From Anniella stebbinsi (Eukaryota > Chordata > Lepidosauria > Squamata > Anniellidae): a DNA stretch of 64,000 bases. Below are positions 43,281 to 54,621 of this stretch, piece by piece. How positions within the stretch are numbered: the first letter of the stretch is position 1; each line of letters begins with the position of its first letter. Location of the stretch: assembly GCA_029215795.1 (NCBI GenBank), contig JARDYH010000002.1:47600001-47664000 (forward strand), given 5' to 3'. The notes under the pieces were generated by a model, which had not been told where the DNA came from, searched no databases, and saw only the letters and a program-made list of their open reading frames with translations. Made by a program: the position numbers and the translations under genes.

Positions 43281-43792
43281 AAAACTCCGGAAAATCCCTG
43301 GGAAAACCCGATTCTTCCCGCGGCCTCGGGATCATCCTGAGACCGCAGGTGGTGTGGGCGCCCATCCACAAGTAAGCGGGCACCAGAAATGGGCATGGAG
43401 CTGCGCCGGGTGGCTCCATGCCCATGGGGGTGGGGGGGGAGGGAGAAATTCCACCATCCCCAGGATGGCAAGGGGTGCAAAGGGTTTTCCCTACCCTTTC
43501 TGCCGTGTGACGCTCTCTCCTGTGCCTTTAAATTTTAAAAAACGGTTGGTATGACGGCTCGATGTCCCGGGAAGAAGTCAGGATGTCATGCTTCCTGTTT
43601 GGAAAGGGGGGGACGATCCTGGAAGCTGGTAAGTCCAGGATCATCCCCAGGCCCTCCCTCTACACCCTTAGGTGTAGAAAGGGCCGAAGAGGGAATTTCA
43701 CCAGGTACTGCATGCATACAAATGAAATTTCCTGTTCTCTACAACTGTTAAAGATACAGGAGCCCTGTCTTCCTTTTCGTATGGTCACCCTA

Positions 43793-44376
43793 TTGGCAAC
43801 CCCACTTCACCCATTGCTGCCACTGTTGGCACTTCCATTTTCCTTCTGTTAGGAACAGGGTGAAAGGACTCCAGCAGAAATATTTACTTTCTCACCTTTC
43901 TCTCCTACATTCTCTCACAAAGTCCAAGAGAGGTGGTGGGGATTGGGAAACGTACTTGAAAATAAACATGAGGAAGGTCTGAGAATGCAAACCCAGAAAT
44001 AAGTTTGTTAATGTGTATTGCGGGAGAGGGGGGAGGGGGAGTACACAGGGTGAAGCACAGAGTTATTAAATATTATTAAAATTCAGTTTTCCTGGAACTA
44101 TTTCCCATCCTCTCCCATCAAGTCAAGTGAAAACCAAGCTACATACAATGGGAACTCACAGGATTTGTTTGCCTTTCTTTACTGTTTTGCAACAGCCCTT
44201 TGGAAGCTCAGCACATTCTCTCTGGTCTAGAGGTTAATAAAGACTTTCACAAATCCAGATAATGATAGCCTGTTTATATAGAATTCACTTAAAAGTCATC
44301 AAGAAGGATGAACGCATAACCAAAAACAGAGAATAAAAAGAGGTCATGGATTCACACATTTGTGTGTGCATAAACA
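43793..44376. other. No recognised feature
   Basis: No gene or named repeat. A G/A-rich stretch lies near 44020. Confidence 0.4.
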
Positions 44377-44759
44377 GGGTTCCCCAGACTTTTGGGGTCA
44401 ATGGGAACACTAGGAATTTTGATTCAATATTATGGTCACTCTCACAAAATGGCTGTGATGGGGGGCTTGCCCATCCATAAAATGGATACCATAGCGCAGA
44501 TGGACAGTCACAAAACACTCATTTCCCAAAAGGCATATTGGTGAGATGAAAAGAAAAATAACTTGCCCAAGAACCTAAGTACAAGGAAGAAGTACTTATA
44601 AAGATGGCATTGGAGGGCAGCACTTCAGTTTGCAGCACACCAGCCTCCCAGTTAAATAATAATATTTTTAAGTCATATGAAATAAAATTAAAATTAGGAG
44701 GGACAGGGAACATAGGAGGCACCAAGAGATGAGTCTATGGGCACCATGTTGAAGACCCC
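44377..44759 (-). mobile_element. TE-J copy 1
   Basis: Begins GGGTTCCCCAGACTTTTGG and ends GCACCATGTTGAAGACCCC, with inverted ends. It shares tcacaaaatggctg, agtcacaaaacactcattt and cagcacttcagtttgcagca with copy 3 at 54024. It is non-coding. Confidence 0.8.
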
Positions 44760-45317
44760 AGATTTTTTTTAAAAAACTGTTGACTTAAGGCCAACGTTAT
44801 CTCATATTGGCTCAAGTTCCACAAAGGGAGGAAATAGATACCTATGGGTGAAGCCTTAACAGATATGCCCATGATCAATAATGATGTTGTACAATTACAG
44901 AAATTGTGCTTGGTTATTACAACCTACCCTTCATGAACACACACTTTCCTTGGTTTGTCAGGTCCGAATCCAGATGGGGAGGAGGGGGTACCTGGGACCA
45001 ACGAAGATGCCTCACATTTTGGTCCTGTATTGCCTTATGAAGCTTCTGAGCATTACTGTATTGCTAGAGACATCTGAAAATATATGGAAGCTGGGAGCAA
45101 GGACAATGGGTACAATTCCACTTCGCTTGCCATAAGTTTATGGTAGTTACTTCCAAACACTGGCTGGGTTCAAACTCAGTGGTTGAGTGTGGCTTGTTGT
45201 TGAACTGTGTGTTGTTTGTTGAACCATGAAATGTGTGTTGTCCAAACACAGCACATTTTCCACAGGGTGCCTTGTTAAACATGCAGTGTAGTTCTTAACC
45301 ACCCTGAACCCTGAACA
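44760..45317. other. No recognised feature
   Basis: No gene or named repeat. Confidence 0.4.
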
Positions 45318-45719
45318 AATCATAGGTGGCAATTGCGCAGGCGCGATCCAGCACCAAAGTAAGGTGTGTTTTTTTTAAAAAAAAAAGGCACCCAACACCC
45401 CAAGAGTCATCCGAAGGATGGCGAAAATGCTGTCCCCACCCTGATGGGCAGGGAGCCCCTCCGGAAAGCTCCGTGCCCATTTCCTGAGGCCCTGCTACTC
45501 GTGGGGAGGAGGTAGGACCCAGGAGCCGGCACCACACCGCCCACAGTCCTCAGGGCTGTCCCAGGACTGTGGGAAAAACAGGAAAAACTGCAGTTGCAGT
45601 TATCCTGGGGAAAGTGAGAGGTCATCCCCAGTTGACCCCGAGATCCCCTGTGTATCATTTGGATGCACAGGGATGACCTCGAGCTGACCCAGGGATAAAT
45701 GGATGGTGTAGACATGGCC
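45318..45719 (-). mobile_element. TE-G copy 3, inverted
   Basis: The complete terminus is on the right (ggatggtgtagacatggcc). It shares in complement gatcccctgtgtatcatttg, cccaggactgtggg and catccgaaggatggc. A ggcaattgcgcagg word near 45330 matches the gcgcaattgc word near 6052 of copy 1. The left terminus is lost. Confidence 0.8.
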
Positions 45720-46132
45720 ATAGTTAGATTTGAACGTGCTGTAGGAAGAAGGTGTTTTAGACAGAAAAATTAATAGATCACATAACCTATTCAAGCAAGT
45801 CACTGATTGTGTTTTTCCCAGAGTTCCCACCGTCTTTTGAGTTTATTATAAAATCTGGAATGGACTACCTTGCACTTATTCCGTGTACTTTGGAATACTA
45901 CTAGAATCACGGATTGCATCCATTATAAACACTACAGTAAAGTTGGCAACTTTATACTAGGGGGAAATAATAACCACACCTTGTGTTGATTTTGTGGTAT
46001 AATCAACTTCCAGTATTAAGGACAAGAGTAAATACTGGAGCCGAACCTGCTGACAAGTTCATGTCAAGCAAGTCTTAACTCATGGCCTTAAATAGTATAA
46101 TAAAAAGTAGAAAATTGGCATAGGTTAACTCA
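45720..46132. other. No recognised feature
   Basis: AT-rich, unique-looking DNA. Confidence 0.4.
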
Positions 46133-46212
46133 TAATAATAATAATAATAATAATTTATTTCTTACTCGCCTCTCCGTTTGGATCGAGGTGGGGAACAACA
46201 ATATGATAAACC
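46133..46212 (-). repeat. (ATA)n plus retroelement 3' tail
   Basis: About seven ATA units, then tttatttcttactcgcctct and ggatcgaggtggggaacaac. This looks like the complement of a LINE or SINE 3' end that terminates in TAT repeats. Confidence 0.5.
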
Positions 46213-46570
46213 TGAAAGTTCATTTGCTCATCTAAGGGCTCCAGCATTGAAGAAAAATAATGTTCATGAGCGGTCTACTTGCATGAACAATGAAACTCCT
46301 GAGGCGACTTCCATTAATGGTTATATGGTGGACATAGTAACAGTTTGGGATTAAACAACATAGGGTCCTTTATTCAGCAGGACTTATACCAGATACAATG
46401 TTCTAGAAAACTGTATAGCAGGATGGGCAACCCCTTTTGGTCCTTGTCCCAAATGAGGTGTAAGCAGTACAAATAGGGACTTAGCAGGCACTTGCAGGAC
46501 TGGCTCCTGCAAGTGCCTTCCATGATGAGTGCAGCACCTCCCCCAAGAGAATCCCCATGTTACTTCTGAT
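46213..46570. other. No recognised feature
   Basis: No gene or named repeat. Confidence 0.35.
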
Positions 46571-46577
46571 CTCTGAC

Positions 46578-46929
46578 CCCCTCTACAAGAATTCGGTTTG
46601 ACGCCTGGTTCTCCGATTAGGCGCATCTTCTCGCAATCACTGTTACGATAATGACTATACGCAGGAAGCGGTTGAGCACATAACTGGTGGCCCTACTGGT
46701 TGTTTGAAACATGCTTTAAAGTGGCTAAAATGTGGAGAATCGCTTGTTTACATGGTCAAAATGCGCTTTAACGGCCGCGGAGCAGGAAAACTCGCTATTT
46801 AACGTGCATTCAATAATGCATATAATCGGAGAGAAAACGCAACTCTACCCCCGATTTGCGCTCCACTCTTGTAGAGGTAAAAAAATTAAAGAGACTTGAA
46901 GAGCTTTAAACCTCTCGTGTAGAGGCACC
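46578..46929 (+). mobile_element. TE-B copy 4
   Basis: 352 bp, flanked by CTCTGAC (46571-46577) and CTCTGAT (46930-46936). It starts CCCCTCTACAAGAATTCGG and ends CGTGTAGAGGCACC. Fewer TGCGCAT words survive than in copy 2, consistent with CpG decay. Confidence 0.88.
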
Positions 46930-46936
46930 CTCTGAT

Positions 46937-48527
46937 CGGATGGCAAAGAGATTGCCCTTTGCGCCGCTCATCCTCCCATTTGCTTGAGCCGGGGGCTTGA
47001 GGAAGGAACCGCACAGAAGGTGCCCAACCCTCCACAGGCCAGACTGGGAATCTTCATGGGATGGACTAGGCCTGCTGGCTGGCGGTCCTCCACTGTGGCT
47101 GTTTAGGAACCCAGGAAGGACAAAAAATTGGCAAAGCAGATATGTACCCTATGGCAGTTATTACTCATTACAACACATTCTGCACCCCAATACACCTCAC
47201 TCATGCAAGCTGCCTTTAGAGCTTCAGGGATTATCCTAATCACATTCTCCATTGCTCATGTGAGCAGACCATTCACATAGAGCTATTGTTTGTGCAACTG
47301 AATGGATGGTTAGATCATCCAAACAGGTTCTTCTCCATTTGCTCCCATGATAAAACCGCTCCGGACATTCTTTCTGCCCTCTTCTATTTGTTCCATGTTT
47401 GAAGACAGAGGCATGAGGGAGCCCAACAAAAGCCTGCATTCTCTCCCACCGTCTGTTTTCCTTCACACGCACATACAGGCCTGCATACATACAGTCTGAG
47501 CTTGTCAATGGCTTAATAAAATACAAATGGTAATTAGAAACACGTGACCCAAAGGAAAGCAGCACAGAAACAAAAAGGTCATCTTTTTTTCCCAATGACC
47601 TAATTAGAAAAGCTTGGAGTGCTGGCTTCAGTATAATGGTTTTACACATCTTTCAACACAGACTTCCTCTTTTAAAGCAATTCAGTTTAGCATGCCTGCA
47701 ACAACAACAAAAATGAAGTGGCATTTTATGCCAGCGCAATTGGGCCTCCCAACACACACCTTCCTCAAGCAATTTCCAACATGCTAGACCCACTAAATGA
47801 GTACATCTGCTTGACCACCGCTTGATGACCATAGACAATCCGGTGCCAGGAACTTCTGCCAATGTCAAAGAGAGCCTAAAATGAGACTTTAATACCATTT
47901 TGGATAGGTGTGTATTAATAGCTCAACAAGAAGCAGCCCACATTCCTGGCTGCGAATCGCTCTCGCCGGGGGGCAGGGAGGAGTGTGTCTGCCTTGCTTT
48001 ACTGTTCTGTTATTGCTTCACATTAACTTCTCTGCCAGAACACTTCAGGAGGTACATGGCCAGCTGGGCTGGCCCAAGACAATTTGCTGCCTGAGACAGA
48101 GCAGGCAATGGTGCTCTCCCAGATCAAGGTACATAGTACCCAAGGCTGGTCAAGTTATTTTGGCACCTGAGGCAGAAAATCCTACAATCTTCCCACCCTG
48201 TCCCCATAGTAAAAAAATAATAATACAACAATAATAATTGAACTACCGTAACTATTTCCTACATTTTCATGACACCTAAAATCAGCTACCTGAGATGGTA
48301 ATCTCATGGTACCTAATGGTAGGGCCATTTCTGGAGGTCAGGGCTCATACTTCCTGCACATAGTGAGCCTATGTGTGCACAGTCTGTATGTGTGTATGAA
48401 CTGTACTAATGGTCTAATGAACGCACATAAGTCAGTGCTTCCATTTGGCCTGACAGAAAGAAAATATCAGAAGAAGTTGTGGAAGTTCAAACACCAACAC
48501 CATCAACACCCCAGCTAACTTGTGTAG
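46937..48527. other. Unique DNA, possibly conserved non-coding at 47235-47900
   Basis: No repeat family seen from 47235 to 47900. The segment includes homeodomain-like words (tggtaattagaaac, gacctaattagaaa). The 137-codon frame on the minus strand has no known domain. A gccagctgggctggccc segment with AAT-rich DNA near 48060-48240 recalls a diverged retroelement 3' end. Confidence 0.35.
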
Positions 48528-48753
48528 GTTTATTGTTTGCTATTTGTTTGTTTCATGTCTATTCCACCTTCCCTCCAAGGAGCTCAAGGTGTCATACATG
48601 AGCCTCCTCTTCTCCAGCTTATCCTCATATAACCCAATGAGGTAGGATACACTGGGAGTTAGTGACTGGGCCAAGGTCACCCAATGAGTTTCATGGCCTA
48701 GTGGGAACTAGAATCCTGGTCTCAAGATTAGGCAGCCATATCAACTACAACAG
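48528..48753 (-). mobile_element. SINE-1, near full length, antisense
   Basis: From the tail (ttccaccttccctccaagga, gctcaaggtgtcatacatg) through the core (gggccaaggtcacccaatga) to the tRNA head complement (agaatcctggtctcaagatt, tcaactacaaca). The complement of the A and B boxes is at the right end. Confidence 0.82.
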
Positions 48754-49404
48754 GTTGTTTAAAAGGTTCTATGTGCAACAGTGAAAGAAGAACACATAAC
48801 CTTTGTGAAGGAAGGTGGAGTTCCCACTACATTTTTTTTCCATCTGGGTGGAAACGCACCCTCTTAAAACATTTGCACCTGCACAGGGAAGGGTATGTGT
48901 TGACTAAGAAAGAATTGGGTCACTAAGATATAACATAGTTTCAAATACTGAAAAGTACACATTTTACATGCCAGTAAATCCATCTGTTCCATGCAAAAAA
49001 TGAGGAAATTCATTTATCTTCAAAATGATAGGCCTTAATAATGCTACCGCCCCCCACAAAAAAAATTCTTGCATATAACTTGATGTCTTGAGATCTTTTT
49101 TTTACCTATTCAGTATGAAAACTCATATAATTACAAAGACAGTATCCTTTTCAAAATAACTTAAAATTGAAGCAAAAAGACAGTCAGATGGAAGATCTCC
49201 CAGTAAAACTTTGGCCAGGGGAAAAAATAGGGAGACCTGGATTCCCTGAACAGAGAAAAAAAAAACTAAAAGCCACAACCGAACTAATTAAAAGACTTCA
49301 CTGTGGAACTACTGCTATGATCTTCCTTAGAATGCAAATTGTCATTCAACAGCAACAATAAAAGCGAGAAAATCCAGTGCTGAGCCAAGGATTCACCTCT
49401 GCTA
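48754..49404. other. AT-rich DNA, nothing recognised
   Basis: No gene or named repeat. Confidence 0.4.
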
Positions 49405-49460
49405 GAAACATAGAAAGCTGCTTTATCCCAACAGAGACCATCTCACTCAGCATTGTGTAC
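49405..49460 (-). mobile_element. SINE-2 3' end fragment, antisense
   Basis: gaaacatagaaagctgcttt followed by agaccatctcactcagcatt is the complement of the last ~56 bp of SINE-2. Confidence 0.7.
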
Positions 49461-49469
49461 GTTGCCTAG

Positions 49470-50090
49470 GAATGTTCACTTGAGATGAGTAACTGCTTCT
49501 CATCCTATCCAACTAGTTTGTTTCTCAAACTTGAATGGGTGTATCTGAGATTCATCAGATCAGGACCATATCTGCACCAAGCAGGATATAACACTTTGAA
49601 AGTGGTTTGAAAACAGTATATGGAATGTGTCATGGGCCCCAACAGTTGTCAATACCATTATAAAGCAGTAGTGTGGATCCTGCCTAAGAGAGAATACAAT
49701 GGCTTTTAAAGAGAGACTTCACTCATTGATAGATTTGTGAATCTTTACCAAGTGTTTTGGGCTTCAAGAATTAAAGGATATGGGTAGTGGTCCCTGAAAC
49801 TTCTCTCATGCCAGACAACACAAATGTGGTATTAAAGAATACATATTTATTGCTCAAACAGTTTACAGGAAGACAGATCACAAACATTCCTAAATGCACA
49901 CAGGTTATAATCACTAAAAGAATAAGGAAGATAGTAGCAAACGTATTGTTAATATAGTAAAACCTAGTTTCTTCTCAATCTAACTAACGGTCAATATCAA
50001 AGGTTCATATTTACCTATATGGAGGACATGGTGGACAAAGTCAGCCTGAGCATGTATGGCAGGTTTTCCCAGAATCTCATTTTCCCAGAA
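49470..50090 (+). repeat. TE-S copy 2, split by TE-F
   Basis: Homologous to 14235-14725: ctatccaacta, then after the TE-F insertion gggcttcaagaatta, tagtggtccctgaa, atatttacctat and gacatggtggacaaag. The two copies lie about 35 kb apart and are diverged. The class is unknown. Confidence 0.6.
49566..49684 (-). mobile_element. TE-F copy, nested in TE-S
   Basis: A complete copy of about 119 bp: atatctgcaccaagcaggat, aaaacagtatatggaatgtg, ggccccaacagttgtca, agcagtagtgtggatcctg. TE-S homology continues on both sides. Confidence 0.8.
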
Positions 50091-50247
50091 TCTCTCTCTC
50101 AAACAGATCAAAGCACTTGTCCGACCCATTCATGGCAGCCTCCCTCCATTTCCAAGAATGTATTCCACACATATATACAGAACTAGTCACACTGATATGA
50201 TACAATAAATTCTTATCAGTTCTACCCATTACAATGCATATTCCACT

Positions 50248-50272
50248 ACACACACACACACACACACACACA
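50248..50272 (+). repeat. (CA)n microsatellite
   Basis: About 12 CA units. Confidence 0.97.
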
Positions 50273-50420
50273 ATATGTTGAAAGAACCCGAGAGGAGACC
50301 TTGGGGTCATGTGGGCTAGCCCCCACATCTACTGACACATGCTCTGCCCACAGAACCTGCTGATGATGCCCATGTTAGAAACACTTCCCCACCATCTATG
50401 CATTTGGACAGTCACAAAAG

Positions 50421-50544
50421 GGCTCTGCACACATCCTGATGTATATGCGTTGAGCTCCTCCACATGAAAGGGGACCCTGACTGGGCCAGGGTCCCCTTTT
50501 ACATGGAGGAGCTCTACACGTATAGGTCAGTGTGCATGGAGAGC
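50421..50544. repeat. 124-bp near-perfect palindrome
   Basis: The arms meet at about 50483. The inner part gagctcctccacatgaaagg at 50452 pairs with ccttttacatggaggagctc ending at 50514. The outer words gctctgcacacatcctgatg and gtcagtgtgcatggagagct also pair. Single copy in this window. It is probably a young MITE or its remnant. Confidence 0.85.
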
Positions 50545-50901
50545 TGTTTCCCACACTGTAGGAATACATGGATAGTGGATAAGTGTTTCCACCCCAGACA
50601 TTGGTGGGGAGTTCAGGGATGTTGCATGTGTCAATGAACCTCCCTATTGTCGGTTACTCTCTAGAGCAGGGATGGGCATCATGCAGGCCGCGGGCTGTAT
50701 GTGACACCCTGCTGCCACCACTAAGCCACCCAAATTCACAGTGCCAGTAAAAACATCACTGGTTTGCCAAAAGTGTCCAAATCTTGCTTGTTTTCAAGCA
50801 AGACTTGGCTGTTTTAGGCTTCTTGTAGTGGTTCGCCATGACTAGAGAAGCCTAAAACTGCCACATTTCAATTGAAAACATTTGAGATTTTGATGCTTTA
50901 G

Positions 50902-51474
50902 TCCAACTGTCTCTGACCTTTTTTGACCTGTAGGCACATTTGGAAATTTGAGAAACTGCTGTGAGCACCACCACAAAATGGCTCCCATGAAGGATGTGGC
51001 TAGTCACATAACGGCTGCCATGGCGGTCTGGCGAATCAAAAGTTGGCTGAAGTGGTGATGTGGGGGAAAGAAATAATTAGGCTAGAGTCTAGAGGCTGGG
51101 CGGGAGAGGAAAAAGCAAAGCAAAGGGGTAGAAAGGGAGAGAAAGAAGAAGGCAAGGGATGGGGAAGGGAGAGCAACAGGGAGGGAAACGTTGGGGGACA
51201 GAAATAGCAAGGCTATAGACTGTGGGGGAGAGAGCAAAGGGAGAATCTCTGTGTGAGCAGAAGATTGGTGAGGCCAGAAAGAAACTCTTATGGGCTCTGC
51301 CTGCCCACCAACTGCACCAGGTGCAGGAGCAGGAAGAAGAACCTGGCACCCTAATGTTTTTCAAGGTTTTTATTAAAATACTTTTTGAAGGGGCAGGGAA
51401 TAGAAAACTTCATATGTGCCATTGGAGGTCCCTCTGGGTGCCATGGTACCGATGGGCACTGTGTTGGGGACCCC
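50902..51474 (-). mobile_element. TE-J copy 2 with perfect 8-bp duplication
   Basis: 573 bp between two TGCTTTAG repeats (50894-50901 and 51475-51482), the classic hAT length. The right end, gtgttggggacccc, is the conserved terminus. The left end is worn (tgaccttttttgacctgtag). The interior includes aaaatggctcccatga and a long purine-rich run (51100-51250) absent from copies 1 and 3. Confidence 0.85.
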
Positions 51475-51608
51475 TGCTTTAGGCTTTCTTTGCAGTTTGC
51501 TGCCAGTTTTCAGCGGCAAACCGGCAATTCTTTCCAGCTCTCCACAGAATGTGGCCTATGGGCACAAAATGTTGCCAGGGGGATAAAATGTTGCCTAGCC
51601 GTGGTCTA

Positions 51609-52130
51609 GCATTTCAGGCAGGAGTCTCTACCAGGGGGTTGACAATACGCCCTGTATGTCCCATGGCAGCTGCGCAGTGGCACTGCTTCATTTATACGAC
51701 GCAGCAGCTAACTTGCAGCTACCATGTTCCCCCCCCCCAAAAAAAAAACTATGCACTTTCGAAGTTGCTGACTTACCATGGCTTTTTCCTTTGCTGTGAG
51801 GACACCACCTTCTTTCCACCGTATGTTGGTGGTGACCTCGCTTTGGGTTCAAGCTGGGGGCATTCCCAGGGGCGGATCGAAGCCCAGGGTAGGTTGCAGT
51901 AAGCTGGGAAGGCAGAGCAGAGGGCAGGGGATGGGCTCGGCAAGCCAAATGGCTACCAGCACTGTGGCTTTTTCAGCTGGAAAGTCCATTCTCTCTCCTG
52001 CAATCAAGATTTAGTGTTCCCACTCTGCAGCTGCGATGCTGCAGAGTTTCGAGAGAATGAGCGGCAAAGGCATTGCCTGGGACCTTTTATATGCAAAACA
52101 TGCACTCTGCCACTGAGCTCTAGCAGTTCA
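51609..52130 (-). mobile_element. SINE-2 antisense, split by TE-E
   Basis: The left part is tctagcatttcaggcagga and gtctctacca. The right part (52076-52130) is cctgggaccttttatatgca and gcactctgccactgagctct, the complement of the tRNA B and A boxes. Joined, it matches the antisense SINE at 22538. Confidence 0.75.
51634..52075 (+). mobile_element. TE-E copy 3, nested in SINE-2
   Basis: Starts GGGGGTTGACAATACGCC and shares gcgcagtggcactgctt, gcaagccaaatggctaccag and gcgatgctgcaga with the other copies. The last ~20 bp, including the right terminus, are missing where the SINE resumes. Confidence 0.78.
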
Positions 52131-54023
52131 TGATAGGGTGTAATATTCAAGGATGAAAGGACCAAATGTCACATTTGGTGAAGGCGCAGTGGATACTTGA
52201 AAAGTCCCAGGCCATCCTAAACCAGTTATGCGCACTCACCATGTGCAAGAACACGATTTTTATTTAGTACACACCACCATAGACAGGATTTGCAGTGAGT
52301 TGTGCATGGCTGTGCTTGCACAGGAGTGTCTGCCCACATGCTTATTGTTCAGTTCCTTTCCCATACCCTCAAACCTGCAGTCATTTTGCCCAGGCTGGAT
52401 GTAAAGCAGCTGTAACAACATTGCAAGGAGCACCTTCCAACTTGGAGCAAATGCTTCAGGGTAAATGACCCACAGGTAAATGAATCCTGTGTTGAAGCCA
52501 ATCAGATGATTAGCTCTGGGCTTTTTCCCCATATCCCAATATACCAGTCACCGACTTTCTTCAACTGCAAGTTTGATTATACAATCAAGAGGTAAAGATT
52601 ATGTTGGGGTGAGGTAAAAGTGAGGGTGCTCAATGAGGGCTTTCCCCTCATTTCTGCTTTCATTTCCGAGTAGAGGGACCAAGCATCCTGTATTTTAGAA
52701 GCCCCCTCGACAAAGGGAGATCTTAGAAGCAAAATATCTTGTGATTTCACAGCACGGATCAGTCATTATGAACATCCATCTGCTTCTCCTAAGAAACCTA
52801 TAAAATGCCCCTGAAAAGAAACAATTCAGATGAATAATCAGATTTATTTATTGGAGTCCCTCTGATCTAAACTCCTGCTTACTATGATAATATTCCATTC
52901 TTCCACCATTTAGCAACCACACATAGATTCTACAATACTGTTCTTCCTAAAGGCTATTTTTTCAATGATCACACTGAGTGGATCTATTGAAAACCTCCTA
53001 CAGTATATTCCCAAGTCAGCATCCGTGATTCTGATTACACTGCAGGGTTGTTATCTATAATGGTCAGATACAGAAACTGGGAGCTAGCACTCTTTCCATT
53101 TCGCATTTGCCATCTCTCCTCTGATATCCTCTCTCCACTATTCATGGTTGATGTGAACTCTACTTTTTTATTTCCCTCAACGCACAGGTTTATGTAAGCT
53201 GTGCAGTCCAAACTGGAGAGAGGTTTGCTTTGTTTGGCAATGGAAATATTATTTTCTTTTACAGGTTTTGATTTTCTGTCTTCACATTTCTAAAGTTGGC
53301 TGCCTGGCTTGATTGGGGCAATATGACTGAAAAGGGGACCACGATCTGCCCAATCTAGTAAAGCAAATATGTTTCCTTTCCTATATCATTGCAGTGTTTG
53401 CTTTATTGCTTACATATCTGATCCAAAGTCCTTTTAGCTCATATAAGTCCTGCCAGTTAAAAGAATTAATGTTTTCCTTATGTTCCTTTTTTAAAAAAGG
53501 GAAAAAAACACTTTTATATGCTGTTAATTCAGCTGAGCAAAAAGAAGTGGCAACGTCTGTTGCTTCTCCTAAATGATGAGCATACAGGCGGTGAGGTTGG
53601 AAAGGTTACCAAAAGGAAATAATTTGTTTCTGCCCACACATCAGACTGTGAAAAAAATTCTTGTCACAAACTTGCTTGTAATATTGAATATTCATTGCAA
53701 AGAGTTAAACTAAATGCTATGGATGGGCTCACACCAACCACTTTTCCGATGATGATGATGATGACGACAACAACAAAAACCCTCCAAATGTTAAAACCAT
53801 TTCAAGGAACCTGGATTTTCACACTAGGCCCCAGAGACCCACACTTTTAAAATGGGAAGTTTATTTATTTATTTGTTTATTTATGGGAAGTTTGGCACTG
53901 ATTTTGAATTAGAACATATATTATGAGCACTCCAGAAATACTAGGGAAAGAACTGAATCCTGACTGGAGTTCAAAAGAAAAAATATAGAATGAAACCCAT
54001 TTTTGAATAGCCCTACTTAATCA
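52131..54023. other. Largely unique DNA
   Basis: No gene or named repeat over 1.9 kb, apart from a short GAT run (53748-53764) and a TTTA-rich patch near 53860. Confidence 0.4.
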
Positions 54024-54433
54024 GGAGTCCCCAATCTTATTGGGTCAATGAACACATTTGGAATTTTGAGAGAATGTTATCGGCATTCTCATAAAATAGC
54101 TGCCATGGTGGGTGGGGTTTGCCCATTCATAACATGGTATCCATGATTGGTATGGCCAGTCACAAAACACTCATTTCACAGAAGACAAACTGGTGATACT
54201 AAAAAAAAAAAGTAATTTGCCCAAGGCCACAGGAAAAGAACATTGCATTGATGGAGGTCTTCAAAACACAAAACTACTCTTTTGAACCCAAATTAAGGAA
54301 GGCAGCACTTTGTTTGCAGCATTCCAGCCTTCCAGCTTAAAAAAAACAACAGAATGTAAAAAAATTGTAAGAAATAAAATAAAAATCAGGAAGGGTAGCA
54401 TCAAAAAAAGGCATCCACAGGTATGTTGGAAAC
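54024..54433 (-). mobile_element. TE-J copy 3
   Basis: Starts GGAGTCCCCAATCTTATTGG and ends near ggtatgttggaaacagg. It matches copy 1: ctcataaaatagctgcca, agtcacaaaacactcattt, acttgcccaag-like words, cagcactttgtttgcagcat. No target duplication is clear. Confidence 0.78.
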
Positions 54434-54490
54434 AGGAATGAAAAGAACAAAAAGTATCAGAACAGATATTATGGAACTGATACTCGCATG

Positions 54491-54603
54491 GGCAAGATCA
54501 ATACTACTGCTTGATAACTGTATTGAAGTGCACTGACAACTGTTGGGGCCCATGACACATTCTATATACCATTTTCAAATTTCTTTCAGCATTAATCCCT
54601 GCT
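54491..54603 (+). mobile_element. TE-F copy, 3' truncated
   Basis: Reads gcaagatcaatactactgct, tattgaagtgcactgacaac and ggcccatgacacattctata, then diverges before the right terminus. Confidence 0.75.
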
Positions 54604-54621
54604 CAGCTATAAAACTGACAA

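Larger units (their letters stand above)
42097..43685 (+). mobile_element. TE-G copy 2, nested in TE-H and split by a LINE
   Basis: The left part (42097-42200) starts TCCGTTTCTACACC and includes tgtccaaatgatgcacaggg. The right part (about 43281-43685) has atgggcatggagctgcgccg and ccatccccaggatggc and ends CTTAGGTGTAGAAAGGGCC. GAAG occurs at both TE-H junctions (42093-42096, 43686-43689). Without the LINE it would be about 510 bp, like copy 1. Confidence 0.88.
42038..43792 (-). mobile_element. TE-H copy carrying a nested TE-G and LINE
   Basis: The outer terminus tagagtgaccagatccaaaa starts the left part, which runs to gttgtgatgaag at 42096. It resumes at 43686 with gaagagggaatttcacc and ends cgtatggtcaccctat at 43792. 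Without the 1.59-kb insert it is an ordinary TE-H of about 170 bp flanked by TA. Confidence 0.88.
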
